NCBI RefSeq assembly: GCF_003428645.1
Contig: NZ_QVQH01000009.1
Location: 1 to 64,000, forward strand
From: Geodermatophilus marinus
Lineage (GTDB): Bacteria > Actinomycetota > Actinomycetes > Mycobacteriales > Geodermatophilaceae
Direction of reading: 5' to 3'
DNA: 64,000 bases
The notes beneath the pieces were generated by a model, which saw only the letters and a list, made by a program, of their open reading frames with translations, was not told the origin of the DNA and made no database searches. Position 1 is the stretch's first letter. The number at the start of each line of letters is the position of its first letter. Positions 26,466-36,068 of this stretch are shown one piece after another. The position numbers and the translations under genes are program-made.

Positions 26466-27784
26466 CGGTGCACCGCTCGCACCGGGTCGCCGGGGCCCTG
26501 GTCGGCTCCGCGGTCGGCGACGCGCTCGGGGCGCCGTTCGGGTTCGGCCCGCCCGGGGCCTTCTCGGCCCGGTTCCCGCGGCCGGCCCGCGGCGTGCGCA
26601 CCGAGATGTGCGGCGGCGGGCCGCTCGGGTGGGCGCCCGGCGAGTTCACCGGCGACACCCGGACGGCCCTGCTCGTGGCGGGGTCGCTGGTCGAGCGGGG
26701 CGGCCTGGACGAGGCCGACGTCGTCGACCGGCTCCGCGCCCGGCACGCCGCGGGCACCGGCTCGCTGGTGCGCACCACCCCGGCCGCGGTCCGGTTCGCC
26801 CGCGAGGGGCGGGAGGCCACCGTGGACGCCGCCCGCCGGCTCTCGGCGCTCACCTCCGCCGACCCGTCCGCCGGTGAGGGCTGCGCGGTCCTCCACGAGC
26901 TGTTGCGGGTCGCGCTCGACGGCGGCGACCCGCTGGCCGCCGTCCCCTCGGCGCTGGCGGCGGTCGCGCCCGCGCACCGCCGGCGAGCGGCGGCCGTGCT
27001 CGACCCCGGCTGGACGCCGGCCGACGCCACCGGACCCGACGGCGCGGTGTGGCCGACGCTCGGCTCGGCGGTGTGGGCGCTGCGGCAGGGCGGCGGTTTC
27101 GAGGCGGTGCTGCGCCGGGTCGTCGACCTCGGCGGGCACACCGGCACGGGAGCCGCGGTCGCCGGCGGCCTGGCCGGGGCGGTGCACGGGATGGCCGGCA
27201 TCCCGATGCGCTGGTCCTCCGCGGTGCACGGCCGGGTGCCCGGGCCCGGCGACCGGGTGTGGCGCTCGGCCGACCTGCAGGAGCTGGCCGCGGCGCTCGA
27301 CGGCCGCCCCGGCGTGCCCTACGAGCGGGGCGTCATCCCGCGGCTGGGACCGCGCGAGGTCGTGCCCGGCATCTGGGCGGGCAACCTGGACGGCGCCCGC
27401 ACCAGCGCGGCCGACTTCGCCGTCCTGTCGCTGTGCCGGCTCGGCGAGCCGTTCCCGCACGAGGTGCACCGCCAGGCCCACCTCGCCGACGACGAGCACA
27501 ACGCCGACGTCGACGCGGTGCTCGCCGACGTGCTCGACGACCTGGCGGCGCTGCGGGCCGACGGCCGGCGGGTGCTCGTGCACTGCCACGGCGGGGCCTC
27601 CCGCACCGGGCTGGTGCTGCGCGGCTGGCTGGTGCGCGAGGAGGGCCTGGGCGTCGAGGAGGCCACCGCCCGCGTCGCCGGGCGCTGGGAGCACCTCGGG
27701 CTGTGGAACGAGAGCTTCACCGCGGCGCTGCACCGGCTGGCCACGCGGTGCGGTCAGGACCCGTCGACGCGGACCACCGTGTAG
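26462..27784 (+). CDS. ADP-ribosylglycohydrolase-like domain fused to dual-specificity phosphatase
   Basis: 440 residues. Residues 1-275 have the ADP-ribosylglycohydrolase fold (GSAVGDALGAPF; EFTGDTRTALLVAGSL; GGHTGTGAAVAGGLAGAVHG). The metal-binding aspartates are altered: the TDDT motif reads TGDT (63-66) and the GGDTDT motif reads GGHTGT (224-229), so hydrolase activity is doubtful and ADP-ribose binding may remain. Residues 290-440 form a dual-specificity phosphatase with an intact CX5R loop, VHCHGGASRTG (C375, R381). Translation is coupled to the TPR gene upstream. The 3' end overlaps the convergent beta-propeller gene by 31 bases. Confidence 0.85.
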   Translation: MTVHRSHRVAGALVGSAVGDALGAPFGFGPPGAFSARFPRPARGVRTEMCGGGPLGWAPGEFTGDTRTALLVAGSLVERGGLDEADVVDRLRARHAAGTGSLVRTTPAAVRFAREGREATVDAARRLSALTSADPSAGEGCAVLHELLRVALDGGDPLAAVPSALAAVAPAHRRRAAAVLDPGWTPADATGPDGAVWPTLGSAVWALRQGGGFEAVLRRVVDLGGHTGTGAAVAGGLAGAVHGMAGIPMRWSSAVHGRVPGPGDRVWRSADLQELAAALDGRPGVPYERGVIPRLGPREVVPGIWAGNLDGARTSAADFAVLSLCRLGEPFPHEVHRQAHLADDEHNADVDAVLADVLDDLAALRADGRRVLVHCHGGASRTGLVLRGWLVREEGLGVEEATARVAGRWEHLGLWNESFTAALHRLATRCGQDPSTRTTV

Positions 27785-28683
27785 GTCGTCTCCGGGGTCG
27801 GCGGGGTACCGAACCGGGCGTTGACGGCGTACAGCTCGTCGCGGAAGCCGGCGACCGTGGTCGGGACGTCGAAGTCCGGGTCGGTGAGGGTGTCGACGAC
27901 CGTGCCGCTGCGGTAGGAGGGGTCCAGCCGGACGACGGCGATCTCGTCCAGCCGGTTCCGGACGACGTGGAGCGTGCTGCCGCGCCGCAGCAGCCCGTCC
28001 CCGTTGGTGAGGGAGGCGCCGCCCAGGTCCACCCGGGTCGCCTCGCCGGTGGCCGCGTCGACGGCGAACAGCAGGCCGGTGTTCGACTGCACCACCAGCA
28101 GCGTCCGGCCGTCCGGGGAGGCCTCGATGCCGTTGGCGTTGAACCCGTCGGTGTACTCGATCTCCCCGGTCAGCGGGAGGGTCGTGGCCTCGCCCGGCTC
28201 CCCGTGCGGACCGAGGGGCACCACGTGCAGGACCGGTTCGAGGGAGTCGGTGAAGTAGGCGGCGTCGCGGGTCACCACGACGTCGTTGACGAACCCGGCG
28301 GTCGCGAAGGACCAGCTCGCCAGCTCGTCGCCGGTCCGCGTGTCGTGGACCCGCCCGGTGCCGGTGTCGCCCCCGGCCACCCAGAGCCGCCCGCGCCGGT
28401 CGACCTCCACGCCGACGGCGACGCGGCCGGGCACGCCTTCGACGAGGACGCTGCCCTCCCCGGTGCGGAGGCTGCCCCGGTAGATCGCGCCGTCGGCCAG
28501 GGAGCCGACGTAGAACGTGGGCCCGCGGCCGGTGGCGATGCCCTCGGGCTGGAAGCCGGCCGGCAGCGGGATGACGTCGGGGAACCACCCGCCCCCGTCG
28601 GCGCCGGCCGGCGCGGCACCGACCGCACCGCCGGTCAGGCCGAGGACCGTCGCCGTCAGGACCGTCAGCACACGTGCGCGCAC
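27754..28683 (-). CDS. Secreted beta-propeller (SMP-30/NHL-like) protein
   Basis: 309 residues. A clear signal peptide (MRARVLTVLTATVLGLTG, cleavage near AGA at about 28) is followed by propeller-type repeats such as FQPEGIATGRGPTFYVG, VAVGVEVDRRGRLWVAGG, FVNDVVVTRDAAYFTD and NANGIEASPDGRTLLVV. Actinobacterial homologues are often labelled superoxide dismutase, which I consider misleading. A binding or lactonase-like role outside the cell is possible; no catalytic set could be fixed. It overlaps the convergent upstream gene by 31 bases. Confidence 0.82.
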   Translation of the reverse strand: MRARVLTVLTATVLGLTGGAVGAAPAGADGGGWFPDVIPLPAGFQPEGIATGRGPTFYVGSLADGAIYRGSLRTGEGSVLVEGVPGRVAVGVEVDRRGRLWVAGGDTGTGRVHDTRTGDELASWSFATAGFVNDVVVTRDAAYFTDSLEPVLHVVPLGPHGEPGEATTLPLTGEIEYTDGFNANGIEASPDGRTLLVVQSNTGLLFAVDAATGEATRVDLGGASLTNGDGLLRRGSTLHVVRNRLDEIAVVRLDPSYRSGTVVDTLTDPDFDVPTTVAGFRDELYAVNARFGTPPTPETTYTVVRVDGS

Positions 28684-28811
28684 GTCTCCCCCAGGTGTCG
28701 CGGAGCCGGACCGGGCCCGGCCCCGACGCTAGCCCCGTCCTCCCGGGCCCGCAGGGTGGCCCCCCGGCCGCCGACGTGCCCGCCGCGCCCTCCCCCGGCA
28801 CGCTCTCCCGC

Positions 28812-29717
28812 ATGACCGACGCCCCGACGTGGCCGCGCGCCGCCGGGCGCGGTCCGGTGGTCGTGCTGGGCAAGCTGGTGGCCGACGCGGTCCTCGAGCT
28901 GTCGGAGCCGCTGGTGGTGGGCGGGCAGCAGCGGGTGGTGCGGACGACGACCGCGGGCGGCGCGCCGGCCAACGTGACCTCGGGCCTGGCGCGGCTGGGG
29001 GTGCCCGCGGTGCTGGCGGGCTGGGCCGGCGCCGACCCGCTCGCCGACGGGCTGCTGGCCGGGCTGGCCGCGCGCGGCGTGGACCTGGCGGTGGTACGCC
29101 GCGGGCGGACGCCGCTGGCCACCGTCCTCGTGCACCCGGACGGCGAGCGCACGCTGCTCTCCGACCGCGGCGACGGCGGGCTAGAGCCGGATGACGTCGC
29201 CGGCGTCCCGCTGCCGGGCACCGCCGTCCTGCACCTGGACGGCTACGACCTGCTGCGCTTCCCGGACGCGCTCGCGGCCGCGGCGGACCGCGCGCACGGG
29301 GCCGGCGTGCCGGTGAGCCTGGACGTCGCGGCGGCCACCCGCGTCCGGGCGCACGGCGCCGAGGACTACGCGGGGTCGGTGCGACGGCTGCGGCCGGACC
29401 TGCTCCTGTGCAACGCGGCGGAGGCCCGCGTGCTGGGCCTGGAGCCGGACGGCGACCTGCCGCCCTGGGCTCCGGACCTGGTCGTGGTGCACGCCGGCCC
29501 GGAGCCGACCGCCGTCCGCACCCGCGGCGGGACGTGGCGGGTGCCGGTGCCGCCGGTGCCGGTGCCGGTGCGCGACACCACCGGCTGCGGCGACGCCCTC
29601 GCCGCCGGGGTCCTCGCCGGCTGGCGGGCCGGCGACCCGGTGCTCGACGCCGTGCGGGGCGGTCACGCCGCCGCCGCGGTGGTCGCCGGCGTGATCGGCG
29701 CCCAGCCCCCGTCCTGA
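28812..29717 (+). CDS. PfkB-family sugar kinase
   Basis: 301 residues of the PfkB carbohydrate kinase family. The N-terminal signature is TTTAGGAPANVTSGLARLG, and the C-terminal signature with the catalytic Asp is RDTTGCGDALAAGVLAG (D in GCGD). Glycine-rich lid elements follow. The substrate, perhaps a ketose or nucleoside-type sugar, is not clear, and no transporter or isomerase is adjacent. ATG 28812 gives the normal N-terminal length. Confidence 0.86.
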   Translation: MTDAPTWPRAAGRGPVVVLGKLVADAVLELSEPLVVGGQQRVVRTTTAGGAPANVTSGLARLGVPAVLAGWAGADPLADGLLAGLAARGVDLAVVRRGRTPLATVLVHPDGERTLLSDRGDGGLEPDDVAGVPLPGTAVLHLDGYDLLRFPDALAAAADRAHGAGVPVSLDVAAATRVRAHGAEDYAGSVRRLRPDLLLCNAAEARVLGLEPDGDLPPWAPDLVVVHAGPEPTAVRTRGGTWRVPVPPVPVPVRDTTGCGDALAAGVLAGWRAGDPVLDAVRGGHAAAAVVAGVIGAQPPS

Positions 29718-29750
29718 GCCGCCGCCCGGGGCTGGCGCCCGGCCGGGCCG

Positions 29751-30499
29751 TCAGAGGTCCGGCACGCACTCCCCGCGCCCCAGCGCGGCCAGCCCGGTCA
29801 GGTCACCGGCGGCGAAGTGCACCACGGTGCTGGTCGTCGGGTACATGAGCTGGGCGGGGTCGGAGACGTGGGCGAGGCCGACGAGGTGGGCGACCTCGTG
29901 GAGCAGGATCCCGCGCGCCACGGCGGTCCCCCGCTCGTCGGCGAGCAGGCGGCCGAACTCCGCCGCGTCCAGGTCGACCGTGCCCGTGACCAGCACCCGC
30001 GGCCCGCCGGGTGGCGCGGCGGCCGTGCTGCCCGCGCGCCCGGCGACCTCGGTGGCGAAGTCGGGCGCCTCCGCCTCGGTCTGCCACGAGACCAGCACGG
30101 GCGCCCACCGGTCGCCGTAGCGCTCGGGCTGGAAGGCCGCCCGGTCGGGCGCCGGCACTTCGTCGGTGGACCCGTCGTGCACGAACACCAGCCCGGTGAC
30201 CGCCGAGACCCGGGCGAACGCCTCATGCACGAGCGCGTCACCGCCCGGCGGGGCGTTCCCGGGCCGGAGGACGTAGTGCACCGGCCGGCACGGGTCGTAC
30301 GCGACCGGCCGGACGCCGTCGTCCTGCACCGCGACGTAGGCGTGCGGCCCGCCGCCGGCCGGTGCCGCCGGCGGGGGGCCGGGCCGGCGCCGGGGGACCA
30401 GGCGCGCCACGGCGCGGCGGCAGCGGGCCGACCGGCCGCCTCGTCGAGCACCCACCGGGGCACCCGGCCGGTGGGCGAGGTGGGCAGCCCCCGGGACAC
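29751..30499 (-). pseudogene. Frameshifted, internally deleted matrixin-like metalloprotease
   Basis: The last ~190 residues match the C-terminal half of the intact gene at 59084-60034: DPCRPVHYVLRPGNAPPGG, the zinc site HEVAHLVGLAH and a Met-turn-like QLMYPTTS. The beginning of that gene (SPTGRVPRWVLDEAAGRP, then APWRAW) is also present here but in a different reading frame, starting from GTG 30499. Between them the ~60 residues carrying the membrane anchor of the intact copy are gone. One open frame from GTG 30455 could still make a 234-residue protein with the protease site, but without anchor or signal. A deletion with frameshift is the simplest reading. Confidence 0.75.
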
Positions 30500-30676
30500 C
30501 AGTCCTCGTCCTGCGTCCGTCCCGCGTCCCGTCGTCCTGCGTCGCTGTGCACCAGCGCTGTCCCCGTCGTCCGTGCGGTCGTCCGGGGAAGTCGTACCGG
30601 CCCGCCGCGCGCGGAGCCAGGACCCGCGCCCCGGCCCACCCGGAGGGGTGAGCGGTGAGCAGACGGCCGGGCGGAC

Positions 30677-30743
30677 GTCCCCTCCGCGCGTCCTACGTCA
30701 GTGAGTGCACCTGCACTCGTTGACGTAGGACGCCGGAGGGGAC
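30677..30743. repeat. GAGTGCA palindrome, copy 2 (extended)
   Basis: The inner arms (30690-30709 and 30712-30731) read GTCCTACGTC then GTGAGTGCA style sequence with a 2-base CC spacer and two mismatches. Outer arms GTCCCCTCCG (30677-30686) and CGGAGGGGAC (30734-30743) pair perfectly, giving about 32 pairs with one bulge. It lies in the 294-base gap between the helicase stop (30794) and the broken protease start, which holds no other supported feature. Confidence 0.9.
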
Positions 30744-30793
30744 CGAGCCGGGGCCCCGCGGTCGGCCGCCGACGGGGTCGGCCGACCAGGGCG

Positions 30794-33700
30794 TCACCCG
30801 ACCACGGTGGCCATCTCGGCCAGTCGGCACAGCGCGTTGACCTGGCGCAGCTGCTCCGGCGTCCGGACGGTGGCGTCGAGCAGCTGCTCGCTCATCACCA
30901 CGACGGCCAGCGCCTTGGCCCGCGACACCGCCACGTTGAGCCGGTGCAGGTCGTAGAGGAAGGACACCCCGCGCGGGGCGTCCTCGGCGCTGGTCGAGGT
31001 GGTCGAGTAGACGACCACCGGCGCCTCCTGCCCCTGGAACCGGTCCACGGTGCCGACCCGGGCGCCGTCCGGGAGCAGCGCGCGGATCGTCGCGACCTGG
31101 CTGTTGTAGGGCGCGACGACCAGCACGTCCTCCGGCCCGACGAGGGCCTGCTGCCCGTCGGCGTCCACCCAGCCCACGCCCTGCAGCGACCGCCACAGCT
31201 CGGCCACCGCCGCGGCCTCCTCGGCCGACGAGGCCGCCGACACCCGCGCGTGCCGGACGTACCGGACGGCCAGCCCCGAGCCCGACACCAGCCCGCCGGC
31301 CTGCACCGCGATGCGCTCCCGGCCGGGGGCGGACTCCAGCCGTCCCTCGTAGGCCAGCTCGGAGACGTACCCGGTCAGCGCCGGGTGCATCCGGTAGGTG
31401 CGGTCGAGGAAGACGCCGCGGTCCTCGGGCACGGTCGGGTGCCCCTCGAGCAGGTGCTCCAGCGCCGAGCAGCCGGACTCGCCGGGGTGCACCGCCTGCG
31501 TCGGCTGGGCCAGCTGCTGGGGGTCCCCGAGCAGCACCAGCGAGCGGGCGGAGCGGGCGACGGCGAGGGCGTTGGCCAGCGAGAACTGCCCGGCCTCGTC
31601 GACGACCAGCACGTCGACGGCCTCGGCGAGGTCCGGCCGGCACCAGAACCACGCCGTCCCGCCGACCAGCGACGCCGACCCGTCGAGCAGCCGGGCGGCC
31701 ACGTCGGCGGCGTCCCTCGACCACTCGACCCCGGGCGCCCCGCAGGCCTGGTGCTCCTCGCACTTCTGCAGCGCCGGGCGGTCGACGGCGCGCAGCACGT
31801 TGCCGATCACCGCGTGGGACGTGGCGGTGACGCCGACCTTCTTCCCGGCGTCCAGCAGGGCGCGGATCAGCCGGGCGGCCGCGCGCGTCTTCCCGCTGCC
31901 CGGCGGCCCCTGGACGGCGAGCACCTGCCCGTCGAGCTCCAGCCCGAGCCGGACGACGGCGTCCCCCGCCTCCTCCCCCGGCAGCCGCCGGCAGTCGGCC
32001 GGGACCACCCGGTCCAGCAGCGCCCGCCCGAGGGACGGCCGGCCGGCGAGGACGTCCTCGGCGGTCGCCGCGATCGCCGCCCGCATGGCCGTGTCGGCCA
32101 GCGGACCCTCCGGGCCCAGGCCGCGCGGCGGCACCGGCTCCCTGGCGCTCTTGACCACGACCCGGCCGGTGACGGCGTCGACCTCGCGCACCTCGCCGAC
32201 CCGCACGCGGGTGTCGACGTCGAAGGCCTTCGCGCCGACCGAGAGCTTGGTGTCCTGCGGCGGGAAGGTGAACGCGTAGAGCTTGCTGCGCTTCTCGGTG
32301 CCGATCTCGACCGGGCGCGACAGCCCGCCGAGCGCGGTGCGGTCCTCGACGAGCTCGTCGTCCTCCAGCTCGCCGCGGCTGAAGAACTCCCACCAGCCGG
32401 GCCGGGCCTCGCGGCGGTGCCACTGCACGAGGTCGCCCAGCAGCGCGTGCCCCGCCCCGGCCAGCCGCTCGACGAGGGCCAGCTCGGCGACCTCGGCCTC
32501 CGACCGCGGGGCCGGCGCGGCGACCTCGGACGCCGCCGGGCGCGGCTGCTCCCCGTGCTCGGCCTCCAGCTCGGCGCGCTGGGTCTCCAGCCAGTCGTGC
32601 AGCTCGCGGGTGGAGTCGACGTCGTCCCGGTTGTAGTCGTGGATGGCCCGCAGCCGGGCCGGGTCGCGGTCGGTGAGCCACTTCTCGTACTCGACGACGC
32701 TGCTCATCGCGTCGGCGACGTCCCCGGTGTGCTCGCGCCCGTAGAAGGCCTCGACCTTCTTGATCGAGTAGGACTCCTTGCTGATCCGCATCGCCTGGCG
32801 GACGACGGGGTAGAGGTCGACGAACCGCTCGGCGCGCAGCAGCTGGTCGAGCTCGGCCTCGCGGACGCCGTACCGGCCGGTGAGCCGCTTGAGCGCGCTG
32901 ACCTCGTAGGCGGCGTAGTGGTAGACGTGCATGCCCGGGTCGGCCCGCCACGCCTCGACGACGCGGTCGACGAGGTCGGTGACCATGCGCCGCTCCTGGT
33001 CGGCGTCGTGCGCCCAGAGCGCCGTGAAGGCGCCCGTGCGGTCGCCCAGGCCGGCGAGGTACTCCAGGCCCGCGCCGTCCCCGGCCAGCGGGTCGCCCTC
33101 GAAGTCGAGGTACAGGTCGCCCGGGCTCGGCGCGGGCAGCCGCAGCAGGCCCTGCGCGGGGATCGGCGGGAGCAGGGTGCGGGTGGGCCGCCCGGCGTGG
33201 CGGCCGCGCAGCTGCTCGCGGGCCTGGTCGCGCAGCCGCTCCCGGGTGGCCCGGCCGATGCCGGTCGCGCGCAGCGTCTCGTCGTCGGCCCCGGCGAGCT
33301 GCTCGACGGTGGTGACGCCGGCGGCCAGCAGCGCGGCCCGCTGGTCGCGGCGCAGCCCGGCGACCAGGCTCAGGTCGTCCCCGCGGCGCAGCTCGTCGGA
33401 GCAGCGGGCCGTCCAGGTGCAGCGGTCGCAGTAGGCGGTCGGCACCGGCGCGGTGGGCGGGACGTCGGCGACGAACCCCTCGAGCCGGGCGCGGGCCCGG
33501 CGGGCGTAGGCGGCGACGTCCACCAGCCGCCAGGGCCGGGACCCGCCGTCCCCGGTGACGATGCAGATGCGCTCGGGCGTGCGGCCCTGGAGGGTGGCGA
33601 GCCGGGCCGCGTAGGTGGCCGTCTGCAGCAGTGCCGGCACCGTGATGCGCCGGGCGAGCTTGGCGTCGGCGACCTCGTAGGACCAGTCCCCCAGCGCCGA

Positions 33701-34054
33701 GGGCGCTGCGACGCGCAGCAGGAAGTCCGCCTGCCCGCCCCAGGTGCCGTCGGAGAGGGTGGCCTGGTGGACGACGTCCACGCCGGCGCGCATCGCCTCG
33801 AGCGTGGCCGCCTCGCTGCGCCGGCCCTGCAGCCGGACCACGGTGAGGCCCTGCTCCTCCAGGGACTCCAGGTAGGCCAGCTCGTGGGCGATGCCGAGGT
33901 CGGCGACGAGCACGGCCTGGTCGCCGGCGCCCTCGGGCGGGGGCTGCAGCGCGCCCGTGGCCACCGCGAGGTTCAGCGCGGTGAGGTGGGCGCACTCCTG
34001 GTGGCGGGTCAGGTCGCTGGGGCTGAGCACCAGCCGGCCGGCGATCCGGTGCAC
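30794..34054 (-). CDS. TM0106-type RecB-like nuclease fused to SF1 helicase
   Basis: 1086 residues. The N-terminal half (about 1-460) is a RecB-like nuclease of the TM0106 family: LSPSDLTRHQECAHLTALN, a PD-(D/E)xK core around GQADFLL and YEVADAKLA, and the four-cysteine-type CDRCTWTARC near 210. A DEDD-like segment (DLYLDFEGDPL, then HDYNRDDVDSTREL) follows. The C-terminal helicase is Dna2/Upf1-like: VQGPPGSGKTRAA, VLVVDEAGQFSL, LLGDPQQLAQ, VGTVDRFQGQEAPVVVYS and RLNVAVSRAK. It likely processes DNA ends or structures in repair or defence. ATG 34054; no partner on the same strand nearby. Confidence 0.9.
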   Translation of the reverse strand: MHRIAGRLVLSPSDLTRHQECAHLTALNLAVATGALQPPPEGAGDQAVLVADLGIAHELAYLESLEEQGLTVVRLQGRRSEAATLEAMRAGVDVVHQATLSDGTWGGQADFLLRVAAPSALGDWSYEVADAKLARRITVPALLQTATYAARLATLQGRTPERICIVTGDGGSRPWRLVDVAAYARRARARLEGFVADVPPTAPVPTAYCDRCTWTARCSDELRRGDDLSLVAGLRRDQRAALLAAGVTTVEQLAGADDETLRATGIGRATRERLRDQAREQLRGRHAGRPTRTLLPPIPAQGLLRLPAPSPGDLYLDFEGDPLAGDGAGLEYLAGLGDRTGAFTALWAHDADQERRMVTDLVDRVVEAWRADPGMHVYHYAAYEVSALKRLTGRYGVREAELDQLLRAERFVDLYPVVRQAMRISKESYSIKKVEAFYGREHTGDVADAMSSVVEYEKWLTDRDPARLRAIHDYNRDDVDSTRELHDWLETQRAELEAEHGEQPRPAASEVAAPAPRSEAEVAELALVERLAGAGHALLGDLVQWHRREARPGWWEFFSRGELEDDELVEDRTALGGLSRPVEIGTEKRSKLYAFTFPPQDTKLSVGAKAFDVDTRVRVGEVREVDAVTGRVVVKSAREPVPPRGLGPEGPLADTAMRAAIAATAEDVLAGRPSLGRALLDRVVPADCRRLPGEEAGDAVVRLGLELDGQVLAVQGPPGSGKTRAAARLIRALLDAGKKVGVTATSHAVIGNVLRAVDRPALQKCEEHQACGAPGVEWSRDAADVAARLLDGSASLVGGTAWFWCRPDLAEAVDVLVVDEAGQFSLANALAVARSARSLVLLGDPQQLAQPTQAVHPGESGCSALEHLLEGHPTVPEDRGVFLDRTYRMHPALTGYVSELAYEGRLESAPGRERIAVQAGGLVSGSGLAVRYVRHARVSAASSAEEAAAVAELWRSLQGVGWVDADGQQALVGPEDVLVVAPYNSQVATIRALLPDGARVGTVDRFQGQEAPVVVYSTTSTSAEDAPRGVSFLYDLHRLNVAVSRAKALAVVVMSEQLLDATVRTPEQLRQVNALCRLAEMATVVG

Positions 34055-34236
34055 GGGTTCAGCCCCCCGTCGCGCGAGCGGCGGTGGGCAGGAGCAGGTC
34101 GGGCAAGGGTCCCCCGTGGTGGTGCCGGTCGTGGAGCGCCGACGACCCTGTCATGCCGGTCGGCGCCCGCGAAGCCCCCGCGCCGCGCGGGCGGAACCCG
34201 TCGTCCCGCCGCCCGGCAGCGGCTAGCCTCGGCACG

Positions 34237-36012
34237 GTGCCGAAGCGCTCCCGCCGCCCCGCACGCGGCACCGGAAGCCGCCCGAGGAAGGCGCGGCCGC
34301 CGCGGCGGCGCCGCGACGGGGCGCCGTCCCGGCAGGAGGGTCCCGACCTCGTCGACGAGATCGCCGGCGCCCTCGCCGCGGACCACCCGCTGCCGCTCCT
34401 GGGGCTGGTGAGCTCCTTCCTCGACGCGTTCGGCGGCGACCCCTCCCCGCTGGACCCGCGCCCGCCCGGGTGGCCGACGCTGGACGACCTGCTGCAGAGC
34501 TTCGTCGAGGCCCCGCTGCCGGAGACCTCGGCCGTGCTGGCCGGGATCGCCGGCCTCTCCGGCGACGAGGTGCTGAGGTCGCGGGTGCGGCGGGAGATCG
34601 CCGCCCGCGGCGACGTCCTCCCCCGGTGGCTCGCCGAGCTGCACCGATCGGTGCCCGCCGATCGCGCCGTCCAGGTGCGGCACGTGCTCGGCGACTCGGA
34701 GGACCTCGTCGTCGGGATCCGGTTCGCCGACGGCTCCGACGCGTGCGCCGTCGTCCTGGTCGACCACAACATGGGCGGCGTCGCGAAGGACGCCTTCGTC
34801 GTCCCCGGACCGCTCCCCGAGGTGGTCGCCCTGCTGCAGGAGGCGGCGGGGGACGACCCGGACACGAGCCTCGAGGACCTCGACCCCGCCGACGCCCGGG
34901 CGCGGATCACCGAAGCGGTCGCCCTGGGCGCCCACGTCTACCCGCCGCTGGAGTCCGAGACCTGGCCGGGCTGCCGGCCGTTCGTCGAGTGGGTGGTGCG
35001 CCTGCTGCCGGCCGGCGGCACGGGCTACGTGCGTCCGGAGTGGAGCGAGGCGGACACCCGGGCGCTGGCCGAGCGCTTCCTCGCCTCGCCCCACGGCACC
35101 GGCCCGGACGATGCCGACGCGCGCCTCCTGCTGGACCGGTTGCTGTGGTTCGGTACGGACTACGGGCCGGGTGACCCGATGCGCTGGAGCCCGACGGCGG
35201 TGGAGATCCTGCTGGCGGACTGGATCCCCCGGAAGGTGGTCGCCGAGGCGGAGCACCTGGCGCGGGTCCCGCAGCTGCTGCGCGCCTTCATCCGGTTCTG
35301 CCACGCCGAGCGCGGCATCCGCCCCGAGCTGACGGCCGAGACGCTGGCCGCCGTCGACGAGTTCGAGCCCGGCTACCAGCAGGCGATCCGGACACCCCGG
35401 CCGCAGGGGCCGGACGCGCTCCTGGCCGCCATCGGCGCGCTCGACCCCGCGGACGCCGCCCGGCCGCCGGAGGACCCGCTCGCCCTGCCCCCGGCGTCGG
35501 CCCGGGCCCGGCTCGGCGACCTCGTCGGCGGCGGGGCCGCCCTCGACCGCCTCGACGGCGCCCCGCTCCCGGACGAGCCGTTCCGCTGGGACGGCGTCCC
35601 GGAGCAGGCCCGTGCGCGGGTGGGGGCGGTCCTGGAGCTGGTCGACCGCTGCTGCGACGAGCTGTTCGACGTCGAGCTGCGGACGGCGGCCCGCCGGGTG
35701 CTGGCCCGGGTGGCCGCCACCGACCCCGCGCCGCTGCGCCGCGGCCGGGTGGAGGGAGCGGCCGCGGCGGTCTGCTGGCTGGTGGCCAGGGCGAACGACG
35801 CGTTCACGGAGCGCCGGATCGCCGTCCGCGACCTGGCCGGCTGGTTCGGGGTCTCCGAGAGCACCCCCGCCGCACGGGCCAAGCCGCTCCTGCAGGTCCT
35901 GGGCATCGACCCGTACGACTACACCGCCGGCCCTCCGGGGCTCCGGTCGCCGGACCAGCTGACCTCGAGCACCCGGCGGGCGCTGATCGAGATCCGCGAC
36001 CGGCTGCCCTGA
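34237..36012 (+). CDS. Large hypothetical protein with C-terminal DUF6398-like domain
   Basis: 591 residues. The N terminus is very basic (VPKRSRRPARGTGSRPRK) and may bind nucleic acid. The middle has the segment VVLVDHNMGGVAKDAFV and a helical part. The C-terminal ~130 residues (VLELVDRCCDELFDVELR, LRRGRVEGAAAAVCWLVARAN, then AGWFGVSEST with ARAKPLLQ) match the DUF6398 pattern, a helical unit with a helix-turn-helix-like end. GTG 34237 is chosen because upstream sequence in frame lacks coding character. It is divergent from the helicase gene. Function unknown. Confidence 0.72.
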   Translation: MPKRSRRPARGTGSRPRKARPPRRRRDGAPSRQEGPDLVDEIAGALAADHPLPLLGLVSSFLDAFGGDPSPLDPRPPGWPTLDDLLQSFVEAPLPETSAVLAGIAGLSGDEVLRSRVRREIAARGDVLPRWLAELHRSVPADRAVQVRHVLGDSEDLVVGIRFADGSDACAVVLVDHNMGGVAKDAFVVPGPLPEVVALLQEAAGDDPDTSLEDLDPADARARITEAVALGAHVYPPLESETWPGCRPFVEWVVRLLPAGGTGYVRPEWSEADTRALAERFLASPHGTGPDDADARLLLDRLLWFGTDYGPGDPMRWSPTAVEILLADWIPRKVVAEAEHLARVPQLLRAFIRFCHAERGIRPELTAETLAAVDEFEPGYQQAIRTPRPQGPDALLAAIGALDPADAARPPEDPLALPPASARARLGDLVGGGAALDRLDGAPLPDEPFRWDGVPEQARARVGAVLELVDRCCDELFDVELRTAARRVLARVAATDPAPLRRGRVEGAAAAVCWLVARANDAFTERRIAVRDLAGWFGVSESTPAARAKPLLQVLGIDPYDYTAGPPGLRSPDQLTSSTRRALIEIRDRLP

Positions 36013-36068
36013 ACCGGTCCGTCGGGGACGCCGCCGCGGTGGCCGTGGCCCGCCCGCGGCTGATCCCC

